Positions 37,427-47,473 of a stretch of 64,000 nucleotides of DNA are shown here, piece by piece. The notes below the pieces were generated by a model. The model made no database searches. It saw only the letters and a program-made list of their open reading frames with translations, and was not told where the DNA came from. The stretch spans positions 1 to 64,000 of the forward strand of contig NZ_JAAKZF010000013.1 of NCBI RefSeq assembly GCF_011045125.1, in the 5' to 3' direction. This DNA is from Allomesorhizobium camelthorni (GTDB lineage Bacteria > Pseudomonadota > Alphaproteobacteria > Rhizobiales > Rhizobiaceae). The stretch's first letter is position 1; each line of letters begins with the position of its first letter. A program made the position numbers and the translations under genes.

Positions 37427-38707
37427 GTGACGCGGCAGAATTATCTTTTCACTTCGGAATCCGTTTCCGAAGGCCATCCCGACAAGGTTTGCGACCGTAT
37501 TTCCGACGAGATCGTCGATCTGGTATATCGCGAGGCCAAGAAGACCGGAATGAATCCGTGGGACGTCCGCGTCGCCTGCGAGACGCTGGCCACTACCAAC
37601 CGCGTGGTCATCGCTGGCGAGGTCCGGGTTCCGCCGACACTGCTCAAGACCGATAAGGTCGGCAAGCCGTTGCTCGACGCCCGGGGCCATGTCGTCGTCA
37701 ATCCGTCGAAATTCCGTTCCGTCGCCCGGCGCGCCATTCGCGACATCGGCTATGAGCAGGACGGCTTCCACTGGAAGCATGCCAAGATCGACGTGCTGCT
37801 GCACGCGCAGTCCGCAGATATCGCGCAAGGCGTCGACAAGGCGTCCGACGGCAATGCCGAAGGCGCGGGCGACCAGGGCATCATGTTCGGCTATGCCTGC
37901 CGCGAGACGCCGGAACTTATGCCGGCGCCGATCTACTACAGCCACAAGATCCTGGAAGTGCTCTCGGCGGCCCGCCGCACAGGCATTGGCGATGTCGGCA
38001 AGCTCGGACCCGACGCCAAGAGCCAGGTAACGGTCAGCTATGTCGACGGCAAGCCGGCCTCCGTCACCTCGATCGTGCTGTCGACGCAGCATCTCGACGA
38101 AAGCTGGGACTCCAAAAAAGTCCGCCAGGTCGTCGAACCCTACATCCGCGAGGCGCTGGGCGATCTGAAGATCGCGCCGGACTGCCATTGGTACATCAAT
38201 CCCACGGGCAAGTTCGTCATCGGCGGGCCCGATGGCGATGCCGGCCTGACCGGCCGCAAGATCATTGTCGACACCTATGGCGGCGCGGCCCCGCATGGCG
38301 GCGGCGCGTTTTCGGGCAAGGACACCACCAAGGTCGACCGCTCGGCTGCCTACGCCGCGCGCTACCTCGCCAAGAATGTCGTCGCAGCGAAGCTCGCCGA
38401 CCGCTGCACGATCCAGCTTTCCTACGCGATCGGTGTCGCCCAGCCGCTGTCGGTCTATGTCGACCTGCACGGAACCGGCAGGGTGGAAGCGTCGGCGATC
38501 GAAAGCGCCTTGCGCGAGGTGATGGACCTGTCGCCCTCGGGCATCCGCCGCCATCTCGACTTGAACAAGCCGATCTATGCAAAGACCACCGCCTATGGCC
38601 ATTTCGGCCGCAAGCCGGGCCGCGATGGCTCGTTCTCGTGGGAAAAAACCGATCTGGTCAAGGCCCTCAAGGAAGCTGTCACCGTCAAGGAGCCGGTCGC
38701 AGCCTGA
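37427..38707 (+). CDS. metK: S-adenosylmethionine synthetase
   Basis: Makes SAM from methionine and ATP. 426 residues, the slightly long form typical of rhizobia. Signatures: [18 protein letters not shown] (N-terminal), [40 protein letters not shown] (phosphate binding) and [13 protein letters not shown]. The start is GTG at 37427 with GAGAGGGG upstream. trmB starts 5 bp after the stop, so SAM synthesis and a SAM-using tRNA methyltransferase are co-transcribed. Confidence 0.97.
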   Translation: MTRQNYLFTSESVSEGHPDKVCDRISDEIVDLVYREAKKTGMNPWDVRVACETLATTNRVVIAGEVRVPPTLLKTDKVGKPLLDARGHVVVNPSKFRSVARRAIRDIGYEQDGFHWKHAKIDVLLHAQSADIAQGVDKASDGNAEGAGDQGIMFGYACRETPELMPAPIYYSHKILEVLSAARRTGIGDVGKLGPDAKSQVTVSYVDGKPASVTSIVLSTQHLDESWDSKKVRQVVEPYIREALGDLKIAPDCHWYINPTGKFVIGGPDGDAGLTGRKIIVDTYGGAAPHGGGAFSGKDTTKVDRSAAYAARYLAKNVVAAKLADRCTIQLSYAIGVAQPLSVYVDLHGTGRVEASAIESALREVMDLSPSGIRRHLDLNKPIYAKTTAYGHFGRKPGRDGSFSWEKTDLVKALKEAVTVKEPVAA

Positions 38708-38712
38708 CCCCA

Positions 38713-39411
38713 ATGACGGGCGAGCGCCGCGAACGGTCGACGGAGGCTTTCTTCGGCCGGCGCCACGGCAAGACGATCCGGCCGGCCCAGGCTTCGGCCT
38801 TGGCGGCCGGCCTGGAGAAATACCGGATCGACCTCGATCAGCCGGCTCCGGCCGACCTTCGACGGCTGTTTCCGGTGGACGTGTCGAAGCTCCGGCTCGA
38901 AATCGGGTTCGGCGGCGGCGAGCACCTGCGCCATGCCGCCGCGGCCGATCCGGATACCGGCTTCATCGGGATCGAGCCGTTCATCAACGGCCTGGCCAAG
39001 ATGATGGTGGCGCTGGACCGGCAGCCGCTCGCCAATCTGCGCATCTATGACGACGACGCGACCCAGGTGCTCGACTGGCTTCCGCCGGCCTCGCTCGACG
39101 GCATCGATCTGTTCTATCCCGACCCATGGCCGAAGCGGCGGCACTGGAAGCGCCGCTTCGTCAGCCCAGCCAATCTCGACCGCTTCGCCCGCGTTCTCAA
39201 ACCGGGCGGAAAGTTCCGCTTCGCTTCCGACATCGACCATTATGTCAACTGGACGCTGCTCCATTGCCGGGCGCATGGCGCGTTCGAATGGCAGGCGCGC
39301 GACGCCGACGATTGGCGCCGGCCTTACGAGACCTGGGTGCGGACCAGATACGAGGCGAAGGCCATTCGCGAAAACCGCATCCCGGCCTATCTGACCTTCG
39401 TCAGGACGTAG
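38713..39411 (+). CDS. trmB: tRNA (guanine(46)-N7)-methyltransferase
   Basis: SAM-dependent m7G46 methyltransferase, 232 residues. SAM binding is [15 protein letters not shown] and the catalytic region is [20 protein letters not shown]. The C-terminal [15 protein letters not shown] is also conserved. ATG 38713 lies just after metK in the same transcript. The last gene of the conserved block; def converges from the right. Confidence 0.96.
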   Translation: MTGERRERSTEAFFGRRHGKTIRPAQASALAAGLEKYRIDLDQPAPADLRRLFPVDVSKLRLEIGFGGGEHLRHAAAADPDTGFIGIEPFINGLAKMMVALDRQPLANLRIYDDDATQVLDWLPPASLDGIDLFYPDPWPKRRHWKRRFVSPANLDRFARVLKPGGKFRFASDIDHYVNWTLLHCRAHGAFEWQARDADDWRRPYETWVRTRYEAKAIRENRIPAYLTFVRT

Positions 39412-39470
39412 AACGGGGCCTGGCGAGCGCTGCGGATTGACGACAGCTATCCGGTCGATCCGAAAATCGC

Positions 39471-40001
39471 CTACCCTACCATCCGGCTCGGCGGGCGGTC
39501 CTTGGCCAGCTTCTTGAACTTCTTCACCACCATGTCGCGCTTCAGCTTGGAGATATGGTCGATGAACAGCACGCCGTTGAGATGGTCGATCTCGTGCTGC
39601 AGGCAGGTGGCAAGGAGGCCTTCTGCGTCGATTTCTTGCAGCTTGCCGTCACGGTCGAGATATTTTACGCGAACGGTCGCGGGCCGCTCGACTTCGGCAT
39701 AATAATCCGGGATCGACAGGCAGCCTTCCTCATAGACGGAACGCTCTTTGCCGGTCTCGACGATCTCCGGATTGATGAAGAGTTGCGGCGCGGGCTTCTC
39801 GCCTTCCTTGGCGAGATCGATCACCAGCATTCTGAGCGGCTCGCCGACCTGGATTGCCGCAAGGCCGATACCCGGCGCGTCATACATGGTTTCCAGCATG
39901 TCGTCGGCCAGCTTGAGCAGCGGCGCATCGACTTGGCTGACAGGCTTTGAAACCTGGCGCAGCACGGGGTCGGGAAGGATGATGAGGGGCTTGATCGACA
40001 T
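39471..40001 (-). CDS. def: Peptide deformylase
   Basis: Removes the formyl group from nascent N-terminal methionine. 176 residues with all three metal-site motifs: GIGLAAIQ (44-51), EEGCLS (Cys94) and QHEIDHLNG (His136, Glu137, His140). The start ATG is at 40001 (MSIKPLI); the open frame upstream overlaps the rmuC promoter and is not coding. It is divergent from rmuC. fmt is not adjacent within the window. Confidence 0.97.
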   Translation of the reverse strand: MSIKPLIILPDPVLRQVSKPVSQVDAPLLKLADDMLETMYDAPGIGLAAIQVGEPLRMLVIDLAKEGEKPAPQLFINPEIVETGKERSVYEEGCLSIPDYYAEVERPATVRVKYLDRDGKLQEIDAEGLLATCLQHEIDHLNGVLFIDHISKLKRDMVVKKFKKLAKDRPPSRMVG

Positions 40002-40098
40002 CGTTTCCACGTAATCGCTCGCCTCAATCCCGTCAACCGCGACAGCTGCGCAAATGTTCATGTTTTGATCTATCGCCGAATCGCGTATCGTGCGCGGC

Positions 40099-41358
40099 AT
40101 GAACGAACTCAGCTCAATACTCTCGGCTCCCGTTGCGCGACTTGGCGCGTCCACCGTCACGCTCGGCCAACTGCTCGCCGTCGCCGCCACGCTGTTCCTT
40201 GTCCTGCTGGTGGCGCTGATTGCTGCGCTGTGGCGCGCGGCGAATGCGCGTGCGGCGGCTGCGGCCGAAGCAGCCGACCATGCCCGCGACGCCGAAGCGC
40301 GCATGGCCGGCATATTGCAGGCGCAGGCCGAAATGCAGGGCCGGCTCGGCGCGGTCGCCGAGGTGTTCGGCGCAAGGCAGGCCGAACTCACCAAGTCCAT
40401 CGGCCAGCGCCTCGACGCCATGACCGGCCGCATCGGCCAGACCATGACCGAGCAGACCAGATCGACGCATGAGAGCCTGGCGAAATTGCAGGAGCGGCTG
40501 GCGGTTATCGACACGGCGCAGGGCAACATCCAGTCGCTCGCCGGCCAGGTCGTGCAGCTTCAGGCGATCCTCTCCAACAAGCAGACGCGTGGCGCTTTCG
40601 GCCAGTCGCGCATGGAGGCGATCGTGGCCGACGGCCTGCCGCATGGCGCCTACGAGTTCCAGGCGACTCTTTCCAACGGCAATCGGCCGGACTGCGTCGT
40701 GAAAATGCCCAACGGTGCGCCGTCGCTGGTCATCGACGCAAAATTCCCGCTGGAAGCGTGGAACGCGATCCGTGCCGCGGCCGACAACGAAGGTTCCGAA
40801 GCGCAAAAGTACGCAGCGCAAGCCTTTCGGCGCGATCTCGAAGTGCATATCAAGGCAATCTCGGAAAAATACCTGATCAATGGCGAGACGCAGGACACCG
40901 CCTTCCTGTTCGTGCCGTCGGAATCGATCTTCGCCGAGATCCACGAGAATTTCGAATCGATCGTGCAGCGCGCGCACCGCGCCCGCATCGTCATCGTGTC
41001 GCCCTCGCTCCTGATGCTCTCCATCCAGGTCATCCAGGCGATCCTGAAGGATGCTTCGATGCGCGAGCAGGCGCATCTGATCCAGGGCGAGGTCATCCGG
41101 CTGATGGAGGATGTTTCGCGGCTCGACGACCGGGTGCGCAAATTGCAGACGCATTTCGGCCAGGCATCGAAGGATATCGACGACATTCTGGTCTCCTCCT
41201 CGAAGGTGACAAAACGCGGCCAGAAGATCGAGGCGCTGGAATTCGGGACGCCCGGTGCGGAGTCGACCGAGGCGCCGATCCCGGCCGCTGCCGTCCGCAG
41301 CGCCGATTCCAGAACCGGACAGTTGCGCTTGCGGGTAGTTGACGAGGCCGACGCATGA
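40099..41358 (+). CDS. rmuC: DNA recombination protein RmuC homologue
   Basis: A 419-residue inner-membrane-anchored protein of the RmuC family, linked to limiting rearrangements at inverted repeats. One N-terminal membrane helix ([20 protein letters not shown]), a coiled coil (residues ~50-150), then the RmuC nuclease-like domain with [35 protein letters not shown] and [21 protein letters not shown] 40099 was chosen over GTG 40090. Its presence beside many inverted repeats is noteworthy only as coincidence. Confidence 0.93.
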   Translation: MNELSSILSAPVARLGASTVTLGQLLAVAATLFLVLLVALIAALWRAANARAAAAAEAADHARDAEARMAGILQAQAEMQGRLGAVAEVFGARQAELTKSIGQRLDAMTGRIGQTMTEQTRSTHESLAKLQERLAVIDTAQGNIQSLAGQVVQLQAILSNKQTRGAFGQSRMEAIVADGLPHGAYEFQATLSNGNRPDCVVKMPNGAPSLVIDAKFPLEAWNAIRAAADNEGSEAQKYAAQAFRRDLEVHIKAISEKYLINGETQDTAFLFVPSESIFAEIHENFESIVQRAHRARIVIVSPSLLMLSIQVIQAILKDASMREQAHLIQGEVIRLMEDVSRLDDRVRKLQTHFGQASKDIDDILVSSSKVTKRGQKIEALEFGTPGAESTEAPIPAAAVRSADSRTGQLRLRVVDEADA

Positions 41359-41446
41359 CTGCGGCTCTCGTCGCACCTCAAGCGCCTCTTGCCCTCGTCC
41401 GATTCCCCTGTTTCACTCATCCGCCAGCCAGCCGGAGGAGCGAATC

Positions 41447-41575
41447 ATGGCCAAGGGTCAATTGCGCAGCAACAAGGAAGCGAGAAAACCGAAGAAGGAT
41501 GCCAAGAAGCCGGCGCCCGCGCCTGCGCTGAAGGCGGCGCCGGTTCCCGCAGCCAAGCTGAAGGAAAAGAAATAG
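41447..41575 (+). CDS. Small Lys/Ala/Pro-rich protein (42 aa)
   Basis: MAKGQLRSNKEARKPKKDAK, then KPAPAPALKAAPVPAAKLKE and KK. The ATG at 41447 has GGAGGAG 8 nt upstream, and short proteins of this kind (basic, disordered, starting MAKGQ(L/I)RSNKE) are frequent in rhizobia. The function is unknown; a nucleic-acid or ribosome association is only suggested by charge. It is transcribed in the same direction as rmuC, 88 bp after it. Confidence 0.8.
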   Translation: MAKGQLRSNKEARKPKKDAKKPAPAPALKAAPVPAAKLKEKK

Positions 41576-41742
41576 CCTTCGGAGGAACCGAAGCGCGCGG
41601 CCGGCGCGACATCATGCCGGCCGTATTCGCGCTGCCTTGTCCCTGCCGCGCAAGAACGCTCGGGACTTGTGTTTACGCGTGATCTTCCGAACCGGTTTTT
41701 CGGAGTGATGTGCTGAAGGAGATGCCGGAATCCCTCTGGCGG

Positions 41743-41790
41743 TGCTGGGACGGCCCTGCATCTTGCGACAACGGCTGGGACGGCCCGCCG
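41743..41790 (+). promoter_or_regulatory. Guanidine-II (mini-ykkC) riboswitch
   Basis: Two hairpins with the ACGG tetraloop on a GGG/CCC stem: TGCT-GGG-ACGG-CCC-TGCA (41743-41760) and CGGCT-GGG-ACGG-CCC-GCCG (41772-41790), 11 nt apart. This is the exact architecture of the guanidine-II class, which turns on translation of guanidinium exporters when guanidine is bound. It lies 17 nt before the start of the SMR gene below. Confidence 0.92.
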
Positions 41791-41807
41791 AATCCATGAG
41801 GGCCAAA

Positions 41808-42122
41808 ATGGCTTGGACTTATCTTTTCTTCGCGGGACTTTTTGAAATCGGCTGGGCGATCGGCCTGAAATATACCGACGGCTTCACCCGTCTCACGCCG
41901 ACGCTGCTTACCGTCGCCAGCATGGTGGTGAGCCTCGGCCTGCTCGGGCTCGCCCTGAAGACGCTGCCGGTCGGCACTGCCTACGCGATTTGGACCGGCA
42001 TCGGCACCGTCGGCACCGCGGTGCTCGGCATATACCTGCTCGGCGAGCCGGCCACCGTCATCAGGCTGGTCTGCATCGGGCTGATCGTATCGGGCATCAT
42101 CGGCCTCAAGCTGGTCGCTTGA
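41808..42122 (+). CDS. gdx: Guanidinium exporter (SMR family, Gdx/SugE type)
   Basis: A 104-residue four-helix small multidrug resistance protein that exports guanidinium in exchange for protons. [20 protein letters not shown] contains the essential membrane Glu. [15 protein letters not shown] is the SugE/Gdx signature, distinguishing it from EmrE-type drug exporters. [20 protein letters not shown] is the conserved third helix region. The upstream guanidine-II riboswitch fixes the physiological role. A start at ATG 41808 fits the riboswitch spacing. Confidence 0.95.
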   Translation: MAWTYLFFAGLFEIGWAIGLKYTDGFTRLTPTLLTVASMVVSLGLLGLALKTLPVGTAYAIWTGIGTVGTAVLGIYLLGEPATVIRLVCIGLIVSGIIGLKLVA

Positions 42123-42137
42123 GGCCCGGCTATGAGT

Positions 42138-42539
42138 TCAGCGCTTGCGCTGCTTGCGCGCCGCATAACGCGCGTCGCGCTTGGCCTTGCGTTCGGCTTC
42201 ATCCGCCAGAAGACGGGCGATGCGCTCGTTCTCTTCAGCTTCCCTGGCCTTCGCCTCGGCCTGCGCAGCCTCTTCCGCCGCGATACGTGCGGCTTCCGCC
42301 GCCGCTTCGCGCTCGGCCCGCTCGATCGCTTCGCGCGCCAGCTTTTCCTGCCTCAGCTTTTCTTTCTCGGCGGCCCGTTTCTCGCGCGCCTCGAGGATAG
42401 CCTTACGTTCCGCCTGCTTGGCCAGCACCTGCGGGTCGTCCGGGGCCGGCTTTGACTTGAACCGCTCCAGCAGCGCCTTTTTTGCCTCGTTCGCCGCGTT
42501 GCGCCGCTCGAAAATGTCTTTCTCTCTATAGATAGCCAA
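42138..42539 (-). CDS. DUF6481 family coiled-coil protein
   Basis: A 133-residue, highly charged helical protein: MAIYREKDIFERRNAANEAK, then long EAREKRAAEKEKLRQEKLAR-type coiled coil to the basic end AARKQRKR. It matches the rhizobial DUF6481 proteins, for which I know no established function. The start is TTG at 42539 with GAAGG 6 nt upstream. It converges with gdx, 15 bp apart. Confidence 0.82.
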   Translation of the reverse strand: MAIYREKDIFERRNAANEAKKALLERFKSKPAPDDPQVLAKQAERKAILEAREKRAAEKEKLRQEKLAREAIERAEREAAAEAARIAAEEAAQAEAKAREAEENERIARLLADEAERKAKRDARYAARKQRKR

Positions 42540-42636
42540 TGTCCGCCTTCAATTCTTGTCGTCGATTGCGCCGCTTACATACGCGCGATAGCCGAGAGTT
42601 CAAGCGTCAAATGGGCATGCCAGCCATGAAATGGCC

Positions 42637-42748
42637 CGCTATGTTGCCGCAGGGGAACGCTTTCGCGGCATCCTCGAAATGGACTGTTCACCGGATGGAC
42701 ACTGGCGACGCGCCCGCCGCGCCGCTACCTGTGGCGGGCAACATAGCG
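42637..42748. other. 12-bp inverted repeat spanning the LLM gene leader
   Basis: CGCTATGTTGCC (42637-42648) is repeated inverted as GGCAACATAGCG (42737-42748), which ends 10 bp before the start codon at 42759 and so covers its ribosome binding region. It could form a long-range stem that hides the start. The 88-bp interior has no recognisable gene. Confidence 0.45.
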
Positions 42749-42758
42749 AGAAAAATCC

Positions 42759-43817
42759 ATGGAACTCGGCCTCTACACCTTTGCCGACGTCAGCCTCGAC
42801 AAGGGGCCTGGCGCTGTCACCCCGCACCAGCGCCTTCGCAACCTGATGGAGGAGATCGAACTGGCCGACCAGGTCGGGCTTGACGTGTTCGGCCTCGGCG
42901 AGCACCACCGGCCCGACTATGCCGCCTCCGCTCCGGTCGTGGCGCTTGCCGCGGCTGCGGAGCGCACCAAGCGTATCAGGCTGACCAGCGCCGTCACCGT
43001 GCTCTCCTCCGACGATCCGGTGCGCGTCTTCCAGCAGTTCTCGACGCTCGACCTCCTCTCGGGCGGGCGCGCCGAGATCATGGCCGGACGCGGCTCCTTC
43101 ATCGAATCCTTCCCGCTGTTCGGCTATGACCTGAACGACTACGACACGCTGTTTGCCGAGAAGCTCGAACTCCTGCTCAAGCTGCGCGAAAGCGAGCGGA
43201 TCTCATGGCCGGGCGGGAAGCACACGCCGCGGATCGAAGATCGCGGCGTCTATCCGCGCCCGTTCAAGGAAAGGCTGCCGATCTGGATTGCGGTCGGCGG
43301 CACGCCCAATTCGGTCGCCCGCGCCGGCGTGCTCGGCCTGCCGCTGGCGCTCGCCATCATCGGCGGCGAGCCGGCGCGTTTCGCGCCGCTCTTCGACCTC
43401 TACCGGCAGGCGGCAAGCCGCGCCGGCCATGATCCCGCAGCGCTCGCCACCAGCATCAACGTGCACGGCTTCGTCGGCGAGACCACCCAACAGGCCGCCG
43501 ACGATTTTTATCAGCCGCAGGCCGAAGTGATGAACCGTATCGGCCGCGAGCGCGGATGGGGCCCGACATCGCGGGCGCATTTCGACCAGTCGCGGTCCCC
43601 AAGCGGCGCGCTCTTCGTCGGCAATCCGGAAGAGGTCGCCGAAAAGATCGTCGCCCACCATCGCATCTTCGGGAACGACCGCTTCCTGCTGCAAATGGCG
43701 ATCGGCACCATGCCGCACGCCAAGCTGATGAAGGCGATCGAGCTTTACGGCACGAAAGTCGCGCCGCTCGTCCGCCGCGAAACGGCGGCCGCGAAGGCAT
43801 CTGCGACGGCCGACTGA
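42759..43817 (+). CDS. LLM-class flavin-dependent oxidoreductase
   Basis: A 352-residue luciferase-like monooxygenase (bacterial luciferase alpha/beta barrel) using reduced flavin, probably [23 protein letters not shown] and [20 protein letters not shown] are typical, as are [20 protein letters not shown] and [20 protein letters not shown] near the end. The substrate is unknown. Many relatives are annotated as alkanal monooxygenases without proof. It is a single gene. Confidence 0.9.
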   Translation: MELGLYTFADVSLDKGPGAVTPHQRLRNLMEEIELADQVGLDVFGLGEHHRPDYAASAPVVALAAAAERTKRIRLTSAVTVLSSDDPVRVFQQFSTLDLLSGGRAEIMAGRGSFIESFPLFGYDLNDYDTLFAEKLELLLKLRESERISWPGGKHTPRIEDRGVYPRPFKERLPIWIAVGGTPNSVARAGVLGLPLALAIIGGEPARFAPLFDLYRQAASRAGHDPAALATSINVHGFVGETTQQAADDFYQPQAEVMNRIGRERGWGPTSRAHFDQSRSPSGALFVGNPEEVAEKIVAHHRIFGNDRFLLQMAIGTMPHAKLMKAIELYGTKVAPLVRRETAAAKASATAD

Positions 43818-43947
43818 AAACGCTGCCGCCGACATAGCTCGCATTCACTTGCCGGCGGAACATCGGCTTTGGCTGCGCATTGTTGCGATGAAAGGATTTT
43901 CGCGCGGCCATGGGGGCCAGATACAGCGAAAGTCGGGGGACACCACC

Positions 43948-45093
43948 ATGACGGCCCAGCCACCCGGTGAATCGACGCCGGAAGCCATTCGAACCGCTTC
44001 CGACACGAGGCTTATGCGTTCGCTGCTGATCGGCATCTTCATCTTCATGGCGGTCTATGCGCTCTATTTCGCCCGCGAATTCTTCATGCCGGTCATCCTC
44101 GCCTTCATGCTCGCTCTGATGCTGACGCCCATCGTACGTTTCCTGCGCAAGCGCGGCGTTCCCGAATCCATCTCCGCGACGCTTCTCGTTCTCCTGTCAG
44201 TCATCGGCATCGGCGGCACGGGTTATTTCATGAGCGGCCCGGTGATGGATCTCGTCAACGATGCGCCGGCGATCGGCCGCCAGCTGACCGAGCGGCTTGC
44301 GGAGCTGCGCCATCCATTCGACCGGGTGATGCAGGTTTCCCGCCAAGTCGAAGAAGTTGCCGAAACCGCACAGGAGCCGGGCGTGCAGAAGGTCGTCGTG
44401 GCTCAGCCAGGCATTGTCTCCCAGGCCGCCGGCAACCTACTGTCGGCCGCGACCACGGTCGCGATCACGTTCGTGCTGTCGCTGTTCCTGATGGCCTCCG
44501 GCACGATGTTTTACGAAAAGATCATCCAGTCCTTCGCCCTGATGAGCGAAAAGAAGCGGGCGCTGCGCGTCGTCTATGATGTCGAGCGCGAGATTTCCCG
44601 CTATCTGCTCACAGTCGCACTGATCAATGGCGGTCTCGGCGTCGCGATCGGCCTCGGCTTATGGGCGATCGGCATGCCAAACCCGTTTGTCTGGGGCGTC
44701 TTCGCAGCTCTTTTCAACTTCCTGCCCTATATCGGCGCGGTGATGACCATCCTTTTGGTCGCGGCGATCTCGATCATCAGCTTCGACAGCTTGGCCTATG
44801 CGCTGGCGGCTCCGGCCTTCGTCGCCTTGTGCAACATCATTGAAGGCCAGTTCGTCACGCCGCTGGTGGTCGGGCGCCGCCTCGAGATCAATGCAGTCGC
44901 CATCTTCATCGCGATTGCCTTCTGGTCGTGGCTGTGGGGCTTCGTCGGCGCGCTGATCGCGGTGCCGATCCTGGTCGTTATCAAGGTCTTCTGCGACCAT
45001 TTCGAAAGCCTGCGCCATGTCGGCAATTTCCTGGCGGCGCAGCAGACGGTGGAAGAACCGGAGGAACAGTCGGAGCCTACCGGCGCCGGTTAG
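43948..45093 (+). CDS. AI-2E family transporter (PerM/TqsA-like)
   Basis: A 381-residue inner-membrane protein of the AI-2E transporter superfamily. Seven to eight membrane helices; [20 protein letters not shown], then [20 protein letters not shown] near the N-terminus and [38 protein letters not shown] and [15 protein letters not shown] near the C-terminus are family hallmarks. Members export or take up diverse small solutes, some act as Na+/H+ antiporters; autoinducer-2 transport should not be assumed. Start at ATG 43948; the open frame extends to 43849 without support. Confidence 0.9.
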   Translation: MTAQPPGESTPEAIRTASDTRLMRSLLIGIFIFMAVYALYFAREFFMPVILAFMLALMLTPIVRFLRKRGVPESISATLLVLLSVIGIGGTGYFMSGPVMDLVNDAPAIGRQLTERLAELRHPFDRVMQVSRQVEEVAETAQEPGVQKVVVAQPGIVSQAAGNLLSAATTVAITFVLSLFLMASGTMFYEKIIQSFALMSEKKRALRVVYDVEREISRYLLTVALINGGLGVAIGLGLWAIGMPNPFVWGVFAALFNFLPYIGAVMTILLVAAISIISFDSLAYALAAPAFVALCNIIEGQFVTPLVVGRRLEINAVAIFIAIAFWSWLWGFVGALIAVPILVVIKVFCDHFESLRHVGNFLAAQQTVEEPEEQSEPTGAG

Positions 45094-45169
45094 GTCGTTT
45101 GTTGGTCCAGGCTTTGCAGCAGTGGACCTCACTCCCCATATCCGGTTTCCGATCCCCGGAAGCCGTCCC

Positions 45170-46171
<1,002 letters not shown>

Positions 46172-46175
46172 CTCA

Positions 46176-46253
46176 GGGGACGGTTTACTTTCTTGCCCAG
46201 GAAAAGCGTCGGCAGCGGAGAGTCCGCGCAAGGGGCAAAAGTAAACTGTCCCC
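46176..46253. repeat. GTAAACTGTCCC palindromic element, copy 1
   Basis: The left arm (46176-46198) contains GGGGACGGTTTACTTTCTTG and the right arm (46233-46253) contains GCAAAAGTAAACTGTCCCC; they are inverted copies with one mismatch and a 2-nt indel. The 34-bp interior is unique. It starts 4 bp after the LLM gene stop. Same family as 53195-53271. Confidence 0.85.
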
Positions 46254-46276
46254 GGCGCTTCCCCACCCATTTCGCC

Positions 46277-46750
46277 TCACCCCATCCGCGAAAACTTCAT
46301 CACCCAGTTGGTTTCCCAGCTCTTGCCGCCGTCCTGCGAGAACGCCTGCTCCCAGCGCGGGCTTTGCGCCGACGGCATCCAGGTGAAACGCGCCCGCACC
46401 GTCCGGCCCTCATGCTCCTCGTCTCCGTAGAAGACGCCAATCCCGTTCTCGAAGCGGCCGACCATCGGCGGCAGCACGCGGTGGCGGTCATTGTCGGCCC
46501 AGTGGATCGACCACAGCCCGTCGGCGGGATTGAATATGCGCAGGGCCAGCCCGGCAAAGGCGCTGCCGGGGATGGTCATCTCCTCCAGATTGCCCGCGCC
46601 GTTCAGGATCTTGCGGCAGGTCGAAATGGCTGCGAACCGCGTCCACTCGTCGCTTCCGACAAACCGCTCCACCAGCCGCTCGTTCTCGATCGCCCAGCTT
46701 CCGATTATGAAATCGAAACCGGCCGCGCCGTCCTGCACTTGCGAATTCAT
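46277..46750 (-). CDS. DUF1579-like protein
   Basis: A 157-residue protein with GFDFIIGSWAIENERLVERF, then NLEEMTIPGSAFAGLALRIF and IHWADNDRHRVLPPMVGRFE, resembling lipocalin-like DUF1579 proteins of soil bacteria. WEQAFSQDGGKSWETNW near the end is also typical. The function is unknown. The CTGACAG palindrome 59 bp upstream suggests that it is regulated. Start ATG 46750 with GGGAGG upstream. Confidence 0.72.
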   Translation of the reverse strand: MNSQVQDGAAGFDFIIGSWAIENERLVERFVGSDEWTRFAAISTCRKILNGAGNLEEMTIPGSAFAGLALRIFNPADGLWSIHWADNDRHRVLPPMVGRFENGIGVFYGDEEHEGRTVRARFTWMPSAQSPRWEQAFSQDGGKSWETNWVMKFSRMG

Positions 46751-46808
46751 GCTGTTCTCCCTCCCTGGCGCCGAAGTGCGCCTCCAATGACCATAGACTA
46801 GCAGGGGG

Positions 46809-46832
46809 CTCCTGACAGCTTTCTGTCAGGAG
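46809..46832. promoter_or_regulatory. CTCCTGACAG-N4-CTGTCAGGAG palindrome (candidate operator)
   Basis: A perfect 10-bp inverted repeat with a CTTT centre, 59 bp upstream of the DUF1579-like start. It contains the same CTGACAG-N4-CTGTCAG core as 34962-34979. Position suggests an operator; the regulator is not in sight. Confidence 0.5.
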
Positions 46833-47473
46833 TAGTGGCAGCGAAAGCAGGGTTGTTTTCGTGCGGGACAAGCTTACGAGCGGCTAGTCCCGGAGCACCT
46901 GATTGGAAACGCCAAGGGGAGCGTTGGCATCTCAAAAGTGGATAAAATCCGCACTCGTTCTGGCCCGATCGAAGAAATCCGCCTTACGGATCAAGGGGAT
47001 GCAAGATTCTTGAAAAATCTTTCGTCGACTTTTGTCCATCATCGCCTGCTTTGCCCGCATAATCCCCGGCAGTTTCTCCCGCGGGAACGCCGGTCATGAC
47101 GGTGATTTGCGGGGAGGAACCGGTGTTCCGGGAAAGCGGCTAACGTGGCCGCGGAAGCGGAAGGTCGTCCAGAGTTTCCACGACTGTCCGCTAAGACGGG
47201 CACGAGGCGCCGTATATCGCTCGCGCTGGCACGGCAAACCACCGGCGCATGTCGGCAGGTCCGCAGGCTGGGAAACGGGGGGCTGAAAAATCACCGGCGG
47301 GGCGCGGAGTTCGCGCCACGTATAAAAACTAGGAAGGCGTTGGCCTCGCGCCCCGCTTCCCGACTTCTCCCTGCAAAGGGAGCGTTCTTTGACAATGGCC
47401 AGGGCGGAAACGCAGCGTGGCGATGATGAAACATGCGCCTCTCTCCTGTCTCACAAGGCGGAGAAGGAAAAGC
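46833..47473. other. Gene-free stretch with no recognised content
   Basis: About 640 bp between the DUF1579-like promoter and the 3' end of the transglycosylase gene. Short frames exist on both strands but none has a ribosome binding site plus a recognisable protein. GGAAC-CGGT-GTTCC (47116-47129) is a small palindrome. The G-rich segment 47150-47330 might be a structured RNA; I tried RNase P, tmRNA and 6S patterns without success. Confidence 0.5.

Noticed and set aside
40099-41358. A functional link between rmuC and the many inverted repeats in the window
   Set aside because: rmuC is widespread and housekeeping-like. Co-presence with repeats in one window is not evidence of interaction.
46833-47473. 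RNase P RNA, tmRNA or 6S RNA in the large gap
   Set aside because: None of the conserved core sequences or tag-coding region of these RNAs was found on either strand.
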